This document shows, one piece after another, positions 32,613 to 42,217 of a DNA stretch of 42,899 bases. Position numbers and translations under genes: made by a program. Each line of letters starts with the position of its first letter. Positions within the stretch are counted from its first letter, which is position 1. The notes beneath the pieces are model-generated. The model saw only the letters and a program-made list of their open reading frames with translations, had not been told where the DNA came from and searched no databases. Source of the stretch: an uncultured Rubrobacteraceae bacterium (lineage in GTDB: Bacteria; Actinomycetota; Rubrobacteria; Rubrobacterales; Rubrobacteraceae). The DNA lies in NCBI GenBank assembly GCA_902806055.1, contig CADCVD010000030.1, positions 1 through 42,899 of the forward strand, in the 5' to 3' direction.

Positions 32613-33582
32613 TATGGGCTCCGGCCCTCCATTGCTAGAGGTAAGCGATCTGAACGTCCGTTTCGGTGCTCGCGGAAGATTCGGAGAGATAGCAGCCGTG
32701 CGCGGCTTGAGCTTTAGCATTGCTCCGGGTGAGATCCTCGGCCTCATCGGCGAGAGTGGATCGGGCAAGACCACCGTAGCGCGCGCCATAATGGGACTGG
32801 TCCCGTCTGCTACAGGCAGTATCCGCTTCGAGGGCAGGGAGATGCTCGGGCTACCGGAGCGGGAGTTGCGAAAGGTGCGGCGCCGCCTCCACTTCATCTT
32901 CCAGGATCCCTACGACTCCCTCCATCCGGGTATGCGGACACGCGAGATCGTCGAGGAGGCGATGAAGATCCACGGCTTCGGAGACCGTGCTTATAGAGAG
33001 ACGGCAGTCTCGGCGGCGCTGGAGGAGGTTGGCCTCACCCCAAGCTCCCGTTTCATCAGACGCTATCCGCACCAACTCTCCGGGGGGCAGCGCCAGCGGG
33101 TCGCGATCGCACGGGCGATGGTGCTCGACCCAGCTTTGGTGCTGGCCGACGAGCCTACCTCGATGCTGGATCTCTCCCTACGCTCCGGGATACTGAAGAT
33201 TCTCGAGAAGCACCGGGATACGCACGGCACCGGCTACCTGTTCATCACACATGACTTGGCCCTGGCACGCTACCTCTGCGACCGCGTCGCGGTGATGTTC
33301 GGCGGCAGTCTGGTCGAGATGGGTCCTACTGAGAGCGTAGTCACAAACCCTCTTCACCCCTACTCACAGCTACTCCTGCAGGCGGTAGAGGAGCTCGCAC
33401 CGACCCAGGCAGCTCAGCCGGCGCGCGGCCCGGATCTCATCTCCCCCGACGACAACGCCATAGCAAAAGCAAGACATGCTACCATCGAACCTGAACTACA
33501 AGAGGTGACCCCGGGCCACTACGTCGCCCGTCCGCCGTCCGGACAATCCGAGCCGGACGAGGCAACAGAGAAGGAGGAGTAG
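32587..33582 (+). CDS. ABC transporter ATP-binding protein (DppF/NikE-like)
   Basis: A 331-residue second ATPase with Walker [10 protein letters not shown], signature L-S-G-G-Q-R-Q-R and Walker [13 protein letters not shown]. Unlike its partner it lacks the C-terminal cysteine-rich segment and ends in a hydrophilic tail. The ATG at 32587 gives a 26-base overlap with the preceding gene; the first recognisable domain residues begin about 18 codons later. The strong site AAGGAGGAG for the next gene lies at its very end, linking the transporter to the selenoprotein downstream. Confidence 0.92.
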   Translation: MNEDNLTSSMGSGPPLLEVSDLNVRFGARGRFGEIAAVRGLSFSIAPGEILGLIGESGSGKTTVARAIMGLVPSATGSIRFEGREMLGLPERELRKVRRRLHFIFQDPYDSLHPGMRTREIVEEAMKIHGFGDRAYRETAVSAALEEVGLTPSSRFIRRYPHQLSGGQRQRVAIARAMVLDPALVLADEPTSMLDLSLRSGILKILEKHRDTHGTGYLFITHDLALARYLCDRVAVMFGGSLVEMGPTESVVTNPLHPYSQLLLQAVEELAPTQAAQPARGPDLISPDDNAIAKARHATIEPELQEVTPGHYVARPPSGQSEPDEATEKEE

Positions 33583-33583
33583 A

Positions 33584-33955
33584 GTGCAACGCAAGAAGTT
33601 GGTCTTTTTCGCCGGTCTCGATCCGGCCATCAGTACACGCCCGGCTTTTATGGCCTACCACTTCGCCTCGGTGGCGCATAAGTCCGGCCTGGAGGCTGAG
33701 GTAAGGCTCGCCGGAGACGCGGTGGAGATCCTCAAAGACGGAGGAGTTCCCGACCCCGGCTATAACAAGCGTTTGCTCAACTACATGAACGAAGCTGTAG
33801 AGAGCGGCCTCTTCGTCTCGGTCTGACCGCGCTGCATGGACGCCCGTGCGGTGTCCGACGATGATATCCACCGGTGGGGAGCGGTTCGGCGGAACCTGGC
33901 CGACATCCTCACCGAGGTAGCCGAAGGCAGCTCCGAGCTGATCTATCTAGGCTAG
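33584..33955 (+). CDS. DsrE-like selenoprotein (UGA at 33824-33826)
   Basis: Reading UGA as selenocysteine gives a 123-residue DsrE/YchN-fold protein rather than an 80-residue fragment. The N-terminus K-K-L-V-F-F-A-G-L-D, a conserved loop and L-L-N-Y-M-N-E-A-V lead to the active-site region S-V-U81-P-R-C84-M-D-A-R, where DsrE relatives carry C-P-x-C. The frame then continues D-D-D-I-H-R-W-G-A-V-R-R-N-L to a TAG, as the family does. DsrE-type proteins bind sulfur or other chalcogens on a cysteine. GTG at 33584 has an ideal AAGGAGGAG site. It directly follows the ABC transporter and precedes a glutaredoxin, suggesting a shared redox or chalcogen task. Confidence 0.85.
33838..33856 (+). other. 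Probable bacterial SECIS element in the DsrE-like gene
   Basis: GGACGCC (33838-33844) pairs with GGUGUCC (33850-33856) as seven base pairs including one G-U, around a CGUGC loop. The loop starts 19 nt after the UGA and has G in its second position, matching the general bacterial SECIS pattern. It was found by eye and not folded computationally. Confidence 0.72.
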
Positions 33956-34016
33956 CTCTCGACCTTACTCCTTAGAGCGCTACGCAACCAGGGAAGCAGG
34001 TTTAGGAGGAGACGAC

Positions 34017-34247
34017 ATGCCCAAACCGGTGCACCTCTATACTACGGAGGGTTGCCATTACAGCGAGGCCGCCCGCGACGACCTGGAATGGCGCGGGGTG
34101 GACTTCGTGGAGTACGACGTCGAGCGGGACCGCGAAGCCTACGAGCGGATGCTAGAGCTTACCGGCGGCAACCGGACGGTCCCTGTAATCGTCGAGGAGG
34201 GCAAGCCAGCCCAGGTAGGCTGGATGGGGCGAGGATGCTATATCTAG
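34017..34247 (+). CDS. Uxx-star family glutaredoxin-like protein, cysteine form
   Basis: A 76-residue thioredoxin-fold protein. The glutaredoxin site is C13-H-Y-S16, a monothiol-like CxxS; N-R-T-V-P-V-I-V supplies the conserved cis-proline. The C-terminus ends G-W-M-G-R-G-C74-Y-I, that is a cysteine three residues before the stop. A named family of glutaredoxin-like (seleno)proteins is defined by Sec or Cys in exactly this place (U-x-x-stop); this is the cysteine version. The ATG follows GGAGGAGACGAC, 61 bases after the DsrE-like gene. It is a plausible redox partner for the neighbouring selenoprotein. It ends only four bases from the convergent hemB end, with no visible terminator. Confidence 0.85.
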   Translation: MPKPVHLYTTEGCHYSEAARDDLEWRGVDFVEYDVERDREAYERMLELTGGNRTVPVIVEEGKPAQVGWMGRGCYI

Positions 34248-34251
34248 AGCG

Positions 34252-35232
34252 CTACCGGGCCAGCCATCGCGCGGCGTCCGGGGCATGGTAGGAGATGATG
34301 ATATCCGCCCCGGCCCGCTTTATACCCGTGAGCGTCTCCAGGACCGCCCTCTCCTCGTCGAGCCAGCCGTTCTGCACGGCGGCCTTGAGCATCGAGTACT
34401 CGCCGCTCACGTTGTAGGCGGCGACGGGGAGGTTGGTGGCGTCGCGGACGCGACGGATCACGTCGAGGTACGGGAGCGCGGGCTTGACCATGACGATGTC
34501 CGCGCCCTCCTCTACGTCCAGGGCGACCTCGCGCAACGCCTCGCGAGCGTTGGCCGGGTCCATCTGGTAGCCGCGTCGGTCGCCGAACTGCGGGGCGCTG
34601 TCGGCAGCCTCACGGAACGGTCCGTAGAAGGCCGAGGCGTACTTCGCGGAGTAGGCCATGATCGGGGTCTCCGAAAATCCCTCGCGATCGAGCTCGCTCC
34701 TCAACGCCGCGACCCGCCCGTCCATCATGTCCGACGGCGCGATGATGTCCGCCCCGGCCTCGGCCTGGCTCGCGGCCGTCTGCGCCAAAAGCTCCAGGCT
34801 CGCGTCGTTTAGGACTACGCCGCGCTCCTTGTCCACGATCCCGCAATGTCCGTGGCTCGTGTACTCGCAGAGGCATACGTCCGCGACCACCAAAAGCTCC
34901 GGTACGGCATCTTTTATTGCGCGGATGGCGAGCTGCACCACGCCCTCCGGATCATAGGCCCCGCTCGCCGCCTCGTCCTTCTCGTCCGGGATGCCGAAGA
35001 GCAGGACGCCCGGGATGCCCAAAGAGTGGGCCTTCTTCGCCTCCTCGACGGCGTGATTTATAGAGAGCTGGAAGATACCGGGCATCGAGGCGATGGGGTT
35101 TTTTACATCCTCGCCTGCCGCCACGAAGATGGGGTAGATGAAGTCGTTCGGGGAGAGCTCCGTCTCGCGTACGATGCCGCGCAGCCCGGCCGTGCCGCGC
35201 GTGCGCCGGAGTCTCTGTGTTGGAAATGCCAT
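34252..35232 (-). CDS. hemB: Porphobilinogen synthase HemB
   Basis: A 326-residue enzyme joining two 5-aminolevulinate molecules into porphobilinogen. The zinc-type metal site is seen in [14 protein letters not shown], and the two Schiff-base lysines are in A-Y-S-A-K-Y-A-S and [11 protein letters not shown] at 35232 is chosen because it lies just after the previous gene's stop with AAAGGCGGG upstream; the frame continues to 35262 inside the cobA-hemD gene. It is the last gene of the hemA-C-D-B operon on this side of the hydrogenase and transporter blocks. Confidence 0.95.
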   Translation of the reverse strand: MAFPTQRLRRTRGTAGLRGIVRETELSPNDFIYPIFVAAGEDVKNPIASMPGIFQLSINHAVEEAKKAHSLGIPGVLLFGIPDEKDEAASGAYDPEGVVQLAIRAIKDAVPELLVVADVCLCEYTSHGHCGIVDKERGVVLNDASLELLAQTAASQAEAGADIIAPSDMMDGRVAALRSELDREGFSETPIMAYSAKYASAFYGPFREAADSAPQFGDRRGYQMDPANAREALREVALDVEEGADIVMVKPALPYLDVIRRVRDATNLPVAAYNVSGEYSMLKAAVQNGWLDEERAVLETLTGIKRAGADIIISYHAPDAARWLAR

Positions 35233-35236
35233 CGCG

Positions 35237-36769
35237 TTACCCGCCTTTCTTGGCCGCTTCACCGGCAGCGAAGAGGTTCGCCACCGCGTCTACCAGTCCG
35301 GGTATAGTGTACTCGGCGGCCTCGACGTCGACCCGTAATCCGTATCCGCGGGCGGTGTCGGCCGTGATCGGGCCTATACACGCTACCCGGGTCTTCGACA
35401 GTAACCGTGCCGCATCCTCGAAGGCCCGGACGAAGTTCTCGACCGTCGAGCTCGCGGTGAAGGTTACGCAGTCCACCTCGCCGTTCTCCAGAAGCTCTTT
35501 CAGCCTCTCCCTGCCCTCGTTCGACGGGACGGACTCGTAGGCCGGCGGAACGACGACCTCGGCTCCGGCCTCGCGCAGCTTCTCCGGCAGTATCTCGCGG
35601 GCGACCTTTGCGCGTGGGATCAGGACTCTCTTCCCTTCCAGAGAGCTACCTTCCAGAACCTCTATCAGAGCCTCCGCCCGATACTCCTCGGGCGTCACGT
35701 CTACCCGGAGCCCCGCCGCCTCTACCCTCTCCGCCGTCGCCGGGCCGATCGCCGCCACCCTCGTCCCCCGCGACACCGCCCGCAGGTCGAGGCCGTGATA
35801 CTTGAGGCGCTCCACGAACGCCTCCACGCCGTTGACGCTCGTGAACACGAGCCAGCCGAACGAGTCGAGGTCGCGTATGGCCCCGTCCAGCGGCCCGAAG
35901 TTCTCTGGCGGCTGTATCTCTATCGTCGGGAACTCCAGGACCTCCGCCCCTAAATACTCCAGCTCGCGGCTAAGCTCGCCGGCCTGGGCGCGCGCCCTCG
36001 TGACCACGACGCGACGCCCGAAGAGCAGCCTCCGCTCGAACCAGTCGAGCCCGTCCTCGCGCAGGGCCACGACATCACCGACCACCGTGATCGCCGGAGG
36101 CTTCAACCCCGCCTCCGCGACCCTCCCGGCGATGTTCTCCAGCGTACCGCTGACGGTCCTCTGGTCTGCGCGGGTGCCCCAGCGGATGCAGGCGACCGGG
36201 GTCTCGGGGTCGAGTCCTCCAGAGATGAGCTCCGAGGAGATCTGCGCGAGCCTCCCGATGCCCATGTACAACACGAGCGTCTCTGCCGCGTTTGCCAAAC
36301 GTCCCCAGTCCACGTCAGACTCGCCCTTCGTCGGGTCCTCGTGACCGGTTATGAAGGCCACGCTCGTGGAGATGCCGCGGTGTGTAACCGGGATACCGGC
36401 GTAGGCGGGGGCCGCTATGCCGCTCGTCACCCCGGGGACGACCTCGAACGGAATCCCGGCCTCGATCAGATCGAGCGCCTCCTCGCCGCCGCGGCCGAAG
36501 ACGTAGGGGTCGCCACCCTTCAGGCGTACAACCATCTTTCCCTCGCGGCCGAGCCGGACGAGGAGCGCGTTGATCTCCTCCTGCGACATCGAGTGCTGGC
36601 CCGGCTGCTTTCCGACGTAGTAGAGCTCCACGTCGGACCTAGTGTGGGAGAGTAAGGCCTCCGGCGCGAGCCGATCGTAGACGACCGCGTCCGCGCGCCT
36701 CATGTACTCGACGCCTTTTACGGTAAAGAGGCCGGGATCTCCGGGACCGCTTCCTACCAAGTAGATCAG
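35237..36769 (-). CDS. Uroporphyrinogen-III C-methyltransferase / uroporphyrinogen-III synthase fusion
   Basis: A bifunctional protein. The N-terminal half (about 1-245) is a CobA-type methyltransferase with [24 protein letters not shown] and G-I-P-V-T-H-R-G. The C-terminal half (about 250-500) is HemD, starting V-V-V-T-R-A-R-A-Q and with [10 protein letters not shown]. It makes uroporphyrinogen III and directs part of it to precorrin-2. The start is unusual: CTG at 36769 overlaps the hemC stop (CTGA), stands seven bases after GGGAGG and restores the usual I-Y-L-V-G beginning; TTG at 36760 is the conventional alternative. Confidence 0.92.
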   Translation of the reverse strand: MIYLVGSGPGDPGLFTVKGVEYMRRADAVVYDRLAPEALLSHTRSDVELYYVGKQPGQHSMSQEEINALLVRLGREGKMVVRLKGGDPYVFGRGGEEALDLIEAGIPFEVVPGVTSGIAAPAYAGIPVTHRGISTSVAFITGHEDPTKGESDVDWGRLANAAETLVLYMGIGRLAQISSELISGGLDPETPVACIRWGTRADQRTVSGTLENIAGRVAEAGLKPPAITVVGDVVALREDGLDWFERRLLFGRRVVVTRARAQAGELSRELEYLGAEVLEFPTIEIQPPENFGPLDGAIRDLDSFGWLVFTSVNGVEAFVERLKYHGLDLRAVSRGTRVAAIGPATAERVEAAGLRVDVTPEEYRAEALIEVLEGSSLEGKRVLIPRAKVAREILPEKLREAGAEVVVPPAYESVPSNEGRERLKELLENGEVDCVTFTASSTVENFVRAFEDAARLLSKTRVACIGPITADTARGYGLRVDVEAAEYTIPGLVDAVANLFAAGEAAKKGG

Positions 36770-37692
36770 GAGCGCACCTCCCGTATCTCTGCGAGCACTA
36801 CCCCCGCTCCCTGCTCCAGCAGGTCACGCGCGAGCCTCCCGCCGACCTCCTCCGGCTCCTCGCCCGTCACCTCGCCCGAATAGTGCAACGCTCCGTCCGG
36901 CGATGCTACGATCCCCTGCAACGACAACTCCGACCTGTTAGAGCTCTTCCCCAGCGCCCCGACCGGGACCCGGCAGCCTCCTTCGAGCGCGTTGAGCATC
37001 GTCCGCTCGGCCCGAACCTCCTTCTCCGTCGGCTCGTAGTTCAACGCCTCTCGGATAGCGCCCTGTTGAGGGTGCCCCTCCAACGTCGCCACGGCCAAGG
37101 CGCCTTGGCTCACGGCTGGGAGCATGATCTCCGGCGGTATCACGGTATGCGGCACGTCGAGTCCGAGACGCTCTAGCCCGGCGCGGGCGAGGACGAGCGC
37201 GTCGGCGGCCCCCTCGCGCATCTTACGGATGCGGGTATCCACGTTGCCCCGGATCTCCACTATCCGAAGGTCCGAACGGCGATGCAGGAGTTGCGCGCGG
37301 CGCCTCAGGCTGGAAGTAGCCACCACGGCCCCCTCCGGCAGACCATCCACGTCGTAACCTTCGCCGGAGACGAGTACGTCGGAAGGGTCGTGGCGTTCGG
37401 TAATTGCCGCGAGCGATATCCCCTGCGGAACCTCGGTCGGTACGTCCTTCGCGGAGTGTACGGCGAGGTCTATCTCGCCCCGCAGCAACGCCTCGTCGAG
37501 CTGGCGGGTGAAGACGTCGCGCTGGTCTATGACTGAGAGCGGAGTGTTCGGGCGATGCTCGCTGGTGGTTTTGATGACCCTGATCTCTACCGCAAGGCCC
37601 GATGTTCGCAGCCTCTCCGCGCAGGCATTGGCCTGCACCAGGGCAAGCTTCGAGCCTCGCGTCCCCAGGACCACGGGCTGCCTCACGCTCAC
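36766..37692 (-). CDS. hemC: Hydroxymethylbilane synthase HemC
   Basis: A 308-residue porphobilinogen deaminase. It has the N-terminal G-T-R-G-S-K-L-A-L-V-Q, the D-L-A-V-H-S-A-K-D-V-P-T motif with the catalytic aspartate, and the cofactor-binding cysteine in E-G-G-C-R-V-P-V-G. It polymerises four porphobilinogens into the linear tetrapyrrole used by the HemD half of the next protein. It overlaps both neighbours by four bases. Confidence 0.95.
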   Translation of the reverse strand: MSVRQPVVLGTRGSKLALVQANACAERLRTSGLAVEIRVIKTTSEHRPNTPLSVIDQRDVFTRQLDEALLRGEIDLAVHSAKDVPTEVPQGISLAAITERHDPSDVLVSGEGYDVDGLPEGAVVATSSLRRRAQLLHRRSDLRIVEIRGNVDTRIRKMREGAADALVLARAGLERLGLDVPHTVIPPEIMLPAVSQGALAVATLEGHPQQGAIREALNYEPTEKEVRAERTMLNALEGGCRVPVGALGKSSNRSELSLQGIVASPDGALHYSGEVTGEEPEEVGGRLARDLLEQGAGVVLAEIREVRS

Positions 37693-38987
37693 AGCGAGGT
37701 AGAGTGGTCTTCGGAGCGGTGCAGCTCCAGAGAGCCCGAGAGGGCCAGTATGTGGCGTCGAACCTCCGCGCTCTCCAGAGGAGCACCAGCCTCAGCGAGG
37801 GCTTTTATCTCCTGAATCGGGCCGTGCAACAGCTTGTTGACGAGCGTATGGCTAAGCCGCTCGACGGTCTCGGCCTCCTCCGGGGAGAGGTCAAGGCTCT
37901 TGAGAGCGCGAGCGAGCTCGTGGCGCCGTATCTTCTCAGCCCCGTCGCGCAGCTCCTTTATGAGCGGCACGGCATGAAGCGTCGAGAGCCAGCTCATATA
38001 CTCGACTACCGCCGGTCCTATCATCGCCTCCCCGGCCTCGGCCGCAGCACTCCTGCCGCCCGAGTTGCGTTCCACGACGGCCTGCAGATCGTCCACATCG
38101 TAGACGTAAGCGAGATCCAGGTTCTGCACGACCGGGTCCACGTCGCGCGGGACCGCGATGTCTATAAAGAACAACGGCTCCTCCCGCTGCGTGAGCGCCT
38201 CCGCGACCGTCTCGCTCCCGACGACCCACTCGCCGGCCCCGGTAGAGCTAACGACCACGTCGGCCTCTGGAAGCTCTCCGGCCAGAGCGTCGAAGTCGAC
38301 CGCGGTCCCCCCCATTCTCCTCGCGAGATCTACGGCCCGTCCGGCGGTACGGTTGGCGATCTTGAGTTCCCTGATCCCGCTACTCACGAGGTGCTTGACG
38401 ACCAGCTCGCTCATCTCGCCCGCCCCGAGCACCAGCGCACGTCTGCCTTCGAGCGTCCTGAAGACCTCTTCGGCCAGCTTCACCGCCACACGCGGCACGG
38501 AGAGAGAGCTGTCGCCAATACCCGTCTCCGAGCGTATCTTCTTGCCGACGCGCAGGGAGGTGTGGAAGAGGCGGTTGAGGATCGGACCGGCGCACAACTC
38601 CTCGGTCGCCGCCCGGTACGCCTCGCGCACCTGACCCAGGATCTGGCCCTCCCCGACGACCATCGAGTCGAGCGAAGAAGCGACCCGATACAGGTGTCGC
38701 ACCGCCTCGTCGTGCGTGAGCCAATACGAGTGCCGCTCCAGAAAATCGCGTTCGAGGTCTTTCTCGCTGGCAAGGGAGTCGAAGAGCCGCGCCTTCGCGC
38801 CCTCATCCTCGACGACTGCGTAGAGCTCCGTCCGGTTGCAGGTGGAGACGAGTACAGCCTCGGCAACCGCCCCTTCCTCTTTTAGACGCCGCAGGAAGGA
38901 ACGGGCGGCACACGGCGAGAAGGCGACCTTCTCACGCACCTCTATGGGCGCAGAGCGGTGGTTCATCCCCGCAACCGCGATAAGCAC
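37689..38987 (-). CDS. hemA: Glutamyl-tRNA reductase HemA
   Basis: A 432-residue NADPH enzyme that reduces glutamyl-tRNA to glutamate-1-semialdehyde. It begins G-M-N-H-R-S-A-P-I-E-V-R-E and carries the active-site cysteine in V-S-T-C-N-R-T-E-L-Y. G-E-x-Q-I-L-G-Q-V lies in the catalytic domain, followed by an NADPH-binding Rossmann segment and a helical dimerisation tail. The product is used by hemL, which lies 27 kb away on the other side of the accessory region. The ATG overlaps the siroheme-synthase gene by 25 bases. Confidence 0.95.
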   Translation of the reverse strand: MLIAVAGMNHRSAPIEVREKVAFSPCAARSFLRRLKEEGAVAEAVLVSTCNRTELYAVVEDEGAKARLFDSLASEKDLERDFLERHSYWLTHDEAVRHLYRVASSLDSMVVGEGQILGQVREAYRAATEELCAGPILNRLFHTSLRVGKKIRSETGIGDSSLSVPRVAVKLAEEVFRTLEGRRALVLGAGEMSELVVKHLVSSGIRELKIANRTAGRAVDLARRMGGTAVDFDALAGELPEADVVVSSTGAGEWVVGSETVAEALTQREEPLFFIDIAVPRDVDPVVQNLDLAYVYDVDDLQAVVERNSGGRSAAAEAGEAMIGPAVVEYMSWLSTLHAVPLIKELRDGAEKIRRHELARALKSLDLSPEEAETVERLSHTLVNKLLHGPIQEIKALAEAGAPLESAEVRRHILALSGSLELHRSEDHSTSL

Positions 38988-39493
38988 TCCTCGACCACCT
39001 CCTCCAACTCCTCTTCGGCCTTGTGTCCTTCTCTACGGGCTCTGCTCAACTCCTCTATGATACCCGCCCACTCAGGACCGAAAGCCCCTTCAAGCTCAAG
39101 CCGTATCCTGCGCGCCAGCGTCGGTGACGCCCCGCCGGTCGAGACCGCGACCTGCAACCGCCCGCGCCTCAGCGTCGAGGGTAGGGCAAAGTCTCCCTCG
39201 CCCGGCCTGTCCGCGACGTTCACCGGCACGTTCCTCTCGCGGCCCTCCCGCGCCACCGCCGCGTTCACCTCCCGGCGATCCGTCGTCGCGAACGCGAGGA
39301 AGGCTCCTTCGAGGTCACCCTCTCTGTACGGTCTCTTGTACACCTCGGCGGCCATACTCTCAAGCTCCGGCTCGACCTCGGGCGAGACTACCACTACCTC
39401 TGCCCTCGCCTGCAAGAGCTTCCTCGCCTTCCTGTTCGCCACCCCTCCGCCCCCGACGACCACGCAACGTTTGCCGGCGAGGTCAAAGAACAA
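38963..39493 (-). CDS. Precorrin-2 dehydrogenase / siroheme synthase N-terminal domain
   Basis: A 176-residue NAD-binding protein of the CysG N-domain (Met8/SirC) type, oxidising precorrin-2 to sirohydrochlorin. C-V-V-V-G-G-G-G-V-A-N-R-K is the Rossmann loop, N-V-A-D the mid motif, and V-S-T-G-G-A-S-P-T-L-A-R the catalytic-region signature. TTG at 39493 is the only ordinary start after an upstream stop; the family's usual Y-P-L just before it suggests that an unconventional start a few codons earlier is possible. It is the first gene of the heme operon. Confidence 0.92.
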   Translation of the reverse strand: MFFDLAGKRCVVVGGGGVANRKARKLLQARAEVVVVSPEVEPELESMAAEVYKRPYREGDLEGAFLAFATTDRREVNAAVAREGRERNVPVNVADRPGEGDFALPSTLRRGRLQVAVSTGGASPTLARRIRLELEGAFGPEWAGIIEELSRARREGHKAEEELEEVVEECLSRLRG

Positions 39494-39630
39494 AGGATAA
39501 AGAACGGCACCCTCGATCTCTGTCTCCTAAAAGCTCCGCGAGTGAGAGCACGAGTCTAGCACAACCGGTATATGAGTAGCATTCATCAACAAAGTGTTGC
39601 ATGGGCCGTCTTCGTGCGCCGTGTATGCCT

Positions 39631-40089
39631 TCACGAGGGGGCTTCTTCCTTCGTCTTCGCGAGAAGCCTGACCTCGGAGATCACCATCGCCTTATCGACC
39701 GCTTTGCACATATCGTAGATCGTCAGGGCCGCGACGCTCACCGCGGTGAGGGCCTCCATCTCCACCCCGGTGCGGTCGCTCGCGCGGGCGATAGCGGTGA
39801 TCCCTATCCCTCTCTCTCCCACCTCGAACTCCAGGTCTATCGAGGTGAGGTTCAGACCGTGACAGAGGGGGATCAGGTCCGGAGTACGTTTGGCGGCCAT
39901 GACCCCGGCTATCTTCGCCGTGTTTAACGCGTCCCCCTTGGGGAGCGCCTTCTCCCGCAGAAGCTCCACCGTTTTGGAAGACATCTCTACGCGCCCCGCG
40001 GCGGTGGCGGTCCGCCGGATAACGGCCTTCTCTCCCACATCTACCATGCGGGCCGCGCCCTTCTCGTCCAGGTGCGAAAACTGTGTCAT
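39631..40089 (-). CDS. moaC: Cyclic pyranopterin monophosphate synthase MoaC
   Basis: A 152-residue molybdenum-cofactor enzyme of normal length. It begins [15 protein letters not shown], with P-L-C-H-G-L and the G-V-E-M-E-A-L-T-A signature. It makes cyclic pyranopterin monophosphate from the MoaA product. GGGGG stands before the ATG. It lies alone between the tRNA-Sec gene and the heme operon. Its place beside the selenocysteine genes could reflect molybdenum-selenium enzymes such as formate dehydrogenase elsewhere in the genome. Confidence 0.94.
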   Translation of the reverse strand: MTQFSHLDEKGAARMVDVGEKAVIRRTATAAGRVEMSSKTVELLREKALPKGDALNTAKIAGVMAAKRTPDLIPLCHGLNLTSIDLEFEVGERGIGITAIARASDRTGVEMEALTAVSVAALTIYDMCKAVDKAMVISEVRLLAKTKEEAPS

Positions 40090-40261
40090 ACGAACCCCCG
40101 TTTGTAGTTGTCAGTTTGCTTCAGGCGCTACCCACGCTCGCGACAGCCACGGTCCAAGCTCTCTCGGAGCCCCACATTATCTACAGCGTCCGGTAGCGTG
40201 CCCGTGTGTTATTCCCCGAGACCGGCCTCGTCTTTCACGTGGCTACTGGCAACTATCACAG

Positions 40262-40350
40262 CGGAATGCGGGGGAATCGAACCGCCACGGACGTCTTACG
40301 CCCGCAAACCGGTTTTGAAGACCGGCCGGGCCACCAGGCCCACGCATTCC
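40262..40350 (-). tRNA. selC: tRNA-Sec (anticodon UCA)
   Basis: Read on the minus strand, an 8-bp acceptor GGAATGCG/CGCATTCC closes the molecule. The D arm is GGGCC-TGGT-GGCCC, and the anticodon stem CCGGT/ACCGG encloses CTTCAAA with anticodon UCA at 40318-40316. A long variable arm (CGGGCGT/ACGTCCG, 40304-40288, three-base loop) and a TTCGATT T-loop complete the fold. The T stem has one C-C mismatch as I draw it, and the acceptor and T stems total 12 rather than 13 bp. Discriminator G at 40262; CCA is not encoded. UGA-reading anticodon, long variable arm and linkage to selA-selB make the call firm. Confidence 0.93.
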
Positions 40351-40378
40351 AGTGTACGCAAGGATTCTAATATATCGA

Positions 40379-42217
40379 CTAGCGATAGCGACGGGTGAGA
40401 ACGCGGGCGTCGCCTACCCTCTTGGTGACGCCGGCGGTATCAGCGTACTCCAGCCAGACCTGGGCGTACTTACGACTCGTGCCCATAAGGTCGCGGAAGG
40501 CTGCAAGCGAGATCTCCCCATCCTCCCGTGCCACGGTCGTTATCTCTTCCAGAATATTATTCGCCACCTCGCCTGACGCGAAGAGACCGTCGGCTAGCTG
40601 TACCGCCTCACCACGTTTGACCAGGAGACGAGCGGCGGGCGTCGCCTTCATCGCAGGCGGCTCCACCCCGGCCCGATGCAACGCTTCCAACAGCCCTTCA
40701 GCCTCGCTCTTCAGTTCGGGCGGCACCTCATCAGCGTCTGGAAGGCTAATCCCTGCGTCGCTGACTCGGACCTCTCCATCCGCCATCTCTTTGAGCAGCG
40801 CGTCCGCCAGCCGGGAGTCTAGGCCCGTGGCAGTCCGGGCCTCGGCCACGGAGATCTCCGGGCTCTCGGGCCTCTCTCCCGCCCGTTTCTTGAGCGATTT
40901 GAGGAGCCGTTTTCGCGCCGACTTTATCTCTCCGGCGGGGACGTAGAGGTCGCCGACCTTCGCGATCTCCGGGTTCTTCGCGACTGCCGTCAAGATCTCG
41001 GAGGGTCCGGCAGGCACTACGAGGGAGATCTCTCCGGCGCTCATGCCGCTCCCCGGAGCTCTGGCGAGGGCGAGCGGCACGACGCGCCCCCAGTCGCCGC
41101 CCTCCAGGGCTTCAAGCCAGCCGGGCTCGGGCCGCCGACCGGTCGGGGTGGGATCTAGGACCGTGCCGCCACCTATGGTGATTTGTGGGCTGGAGGAGCG
41201 CAGCACGAAACGGTCGCCCGGCAGCGCGACGAGACCCTCCTGAAGCATGAGCCGGGCAAGAGAGCTCTCGCCCGGGGAGAGCTCTCTCCGGTCTAAAAGA
41301 CGCACTCGAGCGTTGGTCGCCCGCGTGCCGTGATAAAGCCGGAGCCGTGCACCGTGCCTGAGGGGCGATGCACCCGCGAGGAGCTGTAGGCGCGCGTCGA
41401 GAGCGCGGGTCGGGGGCACAGGACTCGATAGGAGGACTTCACCCGGCTCGAGGTCCGCGGCCTCTATCCCGACGAGGTCCAGGGCCGTGCGCGCGCCGGC
41501 TCGCGCAACCTCGGCGGGACGGCCGTGGTTCTGGACGCCGCGCACCCGCGGACGGCGTCCGGCAGCGGTGTAGAGCGTGTCGCCGGGCCGGATCTCTCCG
41601 CTCCACAGGGTACCGGTCGCAACCAGTCCGATCCCCCTTAGCACGAAAGCCCGGTCTACCGGCAGGCGCGTCAGAGTCCCCGCCCGGCCGTTTTCGGAGC
41701 TACCGGCCAGCTCGTCGAGTGCTAGAAGTAGTTCCTCCAACCCCTCGCCCGTCACGCCGCTGACCGGGAGGATCGGAGCCTCCAAACCGGCCGATTCTAG
41801 AAGCTCGGCGGCGTCTAACTCCGCCAGCTCGACCATCTCTTCGTCCACCATATCTACCTTCGTGAGCGCCACTACGCCGCTTCCAACCCCCAATACGCGC
41901 AGAACGTCGAGGTGCTCCCGCGTCTGAGGCATGACCCCGTCGTCTGCGGCGACGACGAGCAGGAAGGCGTCCACCCCGGTCGCGCCCGCAACCATGTTTT
42001 TTACGAAGCGTTCGTGGCCCGGTACGTCCACGAGGCTCGCCCGGCGTCCGCTGGGCAACTCAAGCTCCGCGTAGCCCGGCACGATAGAGATGCCGCGCCG
42101 GTGCTCCTCTTCGAGCCGGTCGGTGTCCGTGCCGGTCATCCGGCGCACGAGCGTGGTCTTGCCGTGGTCGACGTGTCCGGCGGTCCCGATGGTGAGGGCT
42201 ATAGGCCGGTCATCCAT
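40379..42217 (-). CDS. selB: Selenocysteine-specific elongation factor SelB
   Basis: A 612-residue translational GTPase that carries Sec-tRNA to UGA codons by binding the SECIS hairpin. It has G1 [13 protein letters not shown]3 D-V-P-G-H-E-R-F and G4 T-K-V-D, then EF-Tu-like domains, then C-terminal winged helices (about 380-612) that bind RNA. ATG at 42217 overlaps the selA end by eight bases and starts just before the G domain; the longer frame to 42397 lies inside selA. The tRNA-Sec gene follows after 28 bases. Confidence 0.96.
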   Translation of the reverse strand: MDDRPIALTIGTAGHVDHGKTTLVRRMTGTDTDRLEEEHRRGISIVPGYAELELPSGRRASLVDVPGHERFVKNMVAGATGVDAFLLVVAADDGVMPQTREHLDVLRVLGVGSGVVALTKVDMVDEEMVELAELDAAELLESAGLEAPILPVSGVTGEGLEELLLALDELAGSSENGRAGTLTRLPVDRAFVLRGIGLVATGTLWSGEIRPGDTLYTAAGRRPRVRGVQNHGRPAEVARAGARTALDLVGIEAADLEPGEVLLSSPVPPTRALDARLQLLAGASPLRHGARLRLYHGTRATNARVRLLDRRELSPGESSLARLMLQEGLVALPGDRFVLRSSSPQITIGGGTVLDPTPTGRRPEPGWLEALEGGDWGRVVPLALARAPGSGMSAGEISLVVPAGPSEILTAVAKNPEIAKVGDLYVPAGEIKSARKRLLKSLKKRAGERPESPEISVAEARTATGLDSRLADALLKEMADGEVRVSDAGISLPDADEVPPELKSEAEGLLEALHRAGVEPPAMKATPAARLLVKRGEAVQLADGLFASGEVANNILEEITTVAREDGEISLAAFRDLMGTSRKYAQVWLEYADTAGVTKRVGDARVLTRRYR

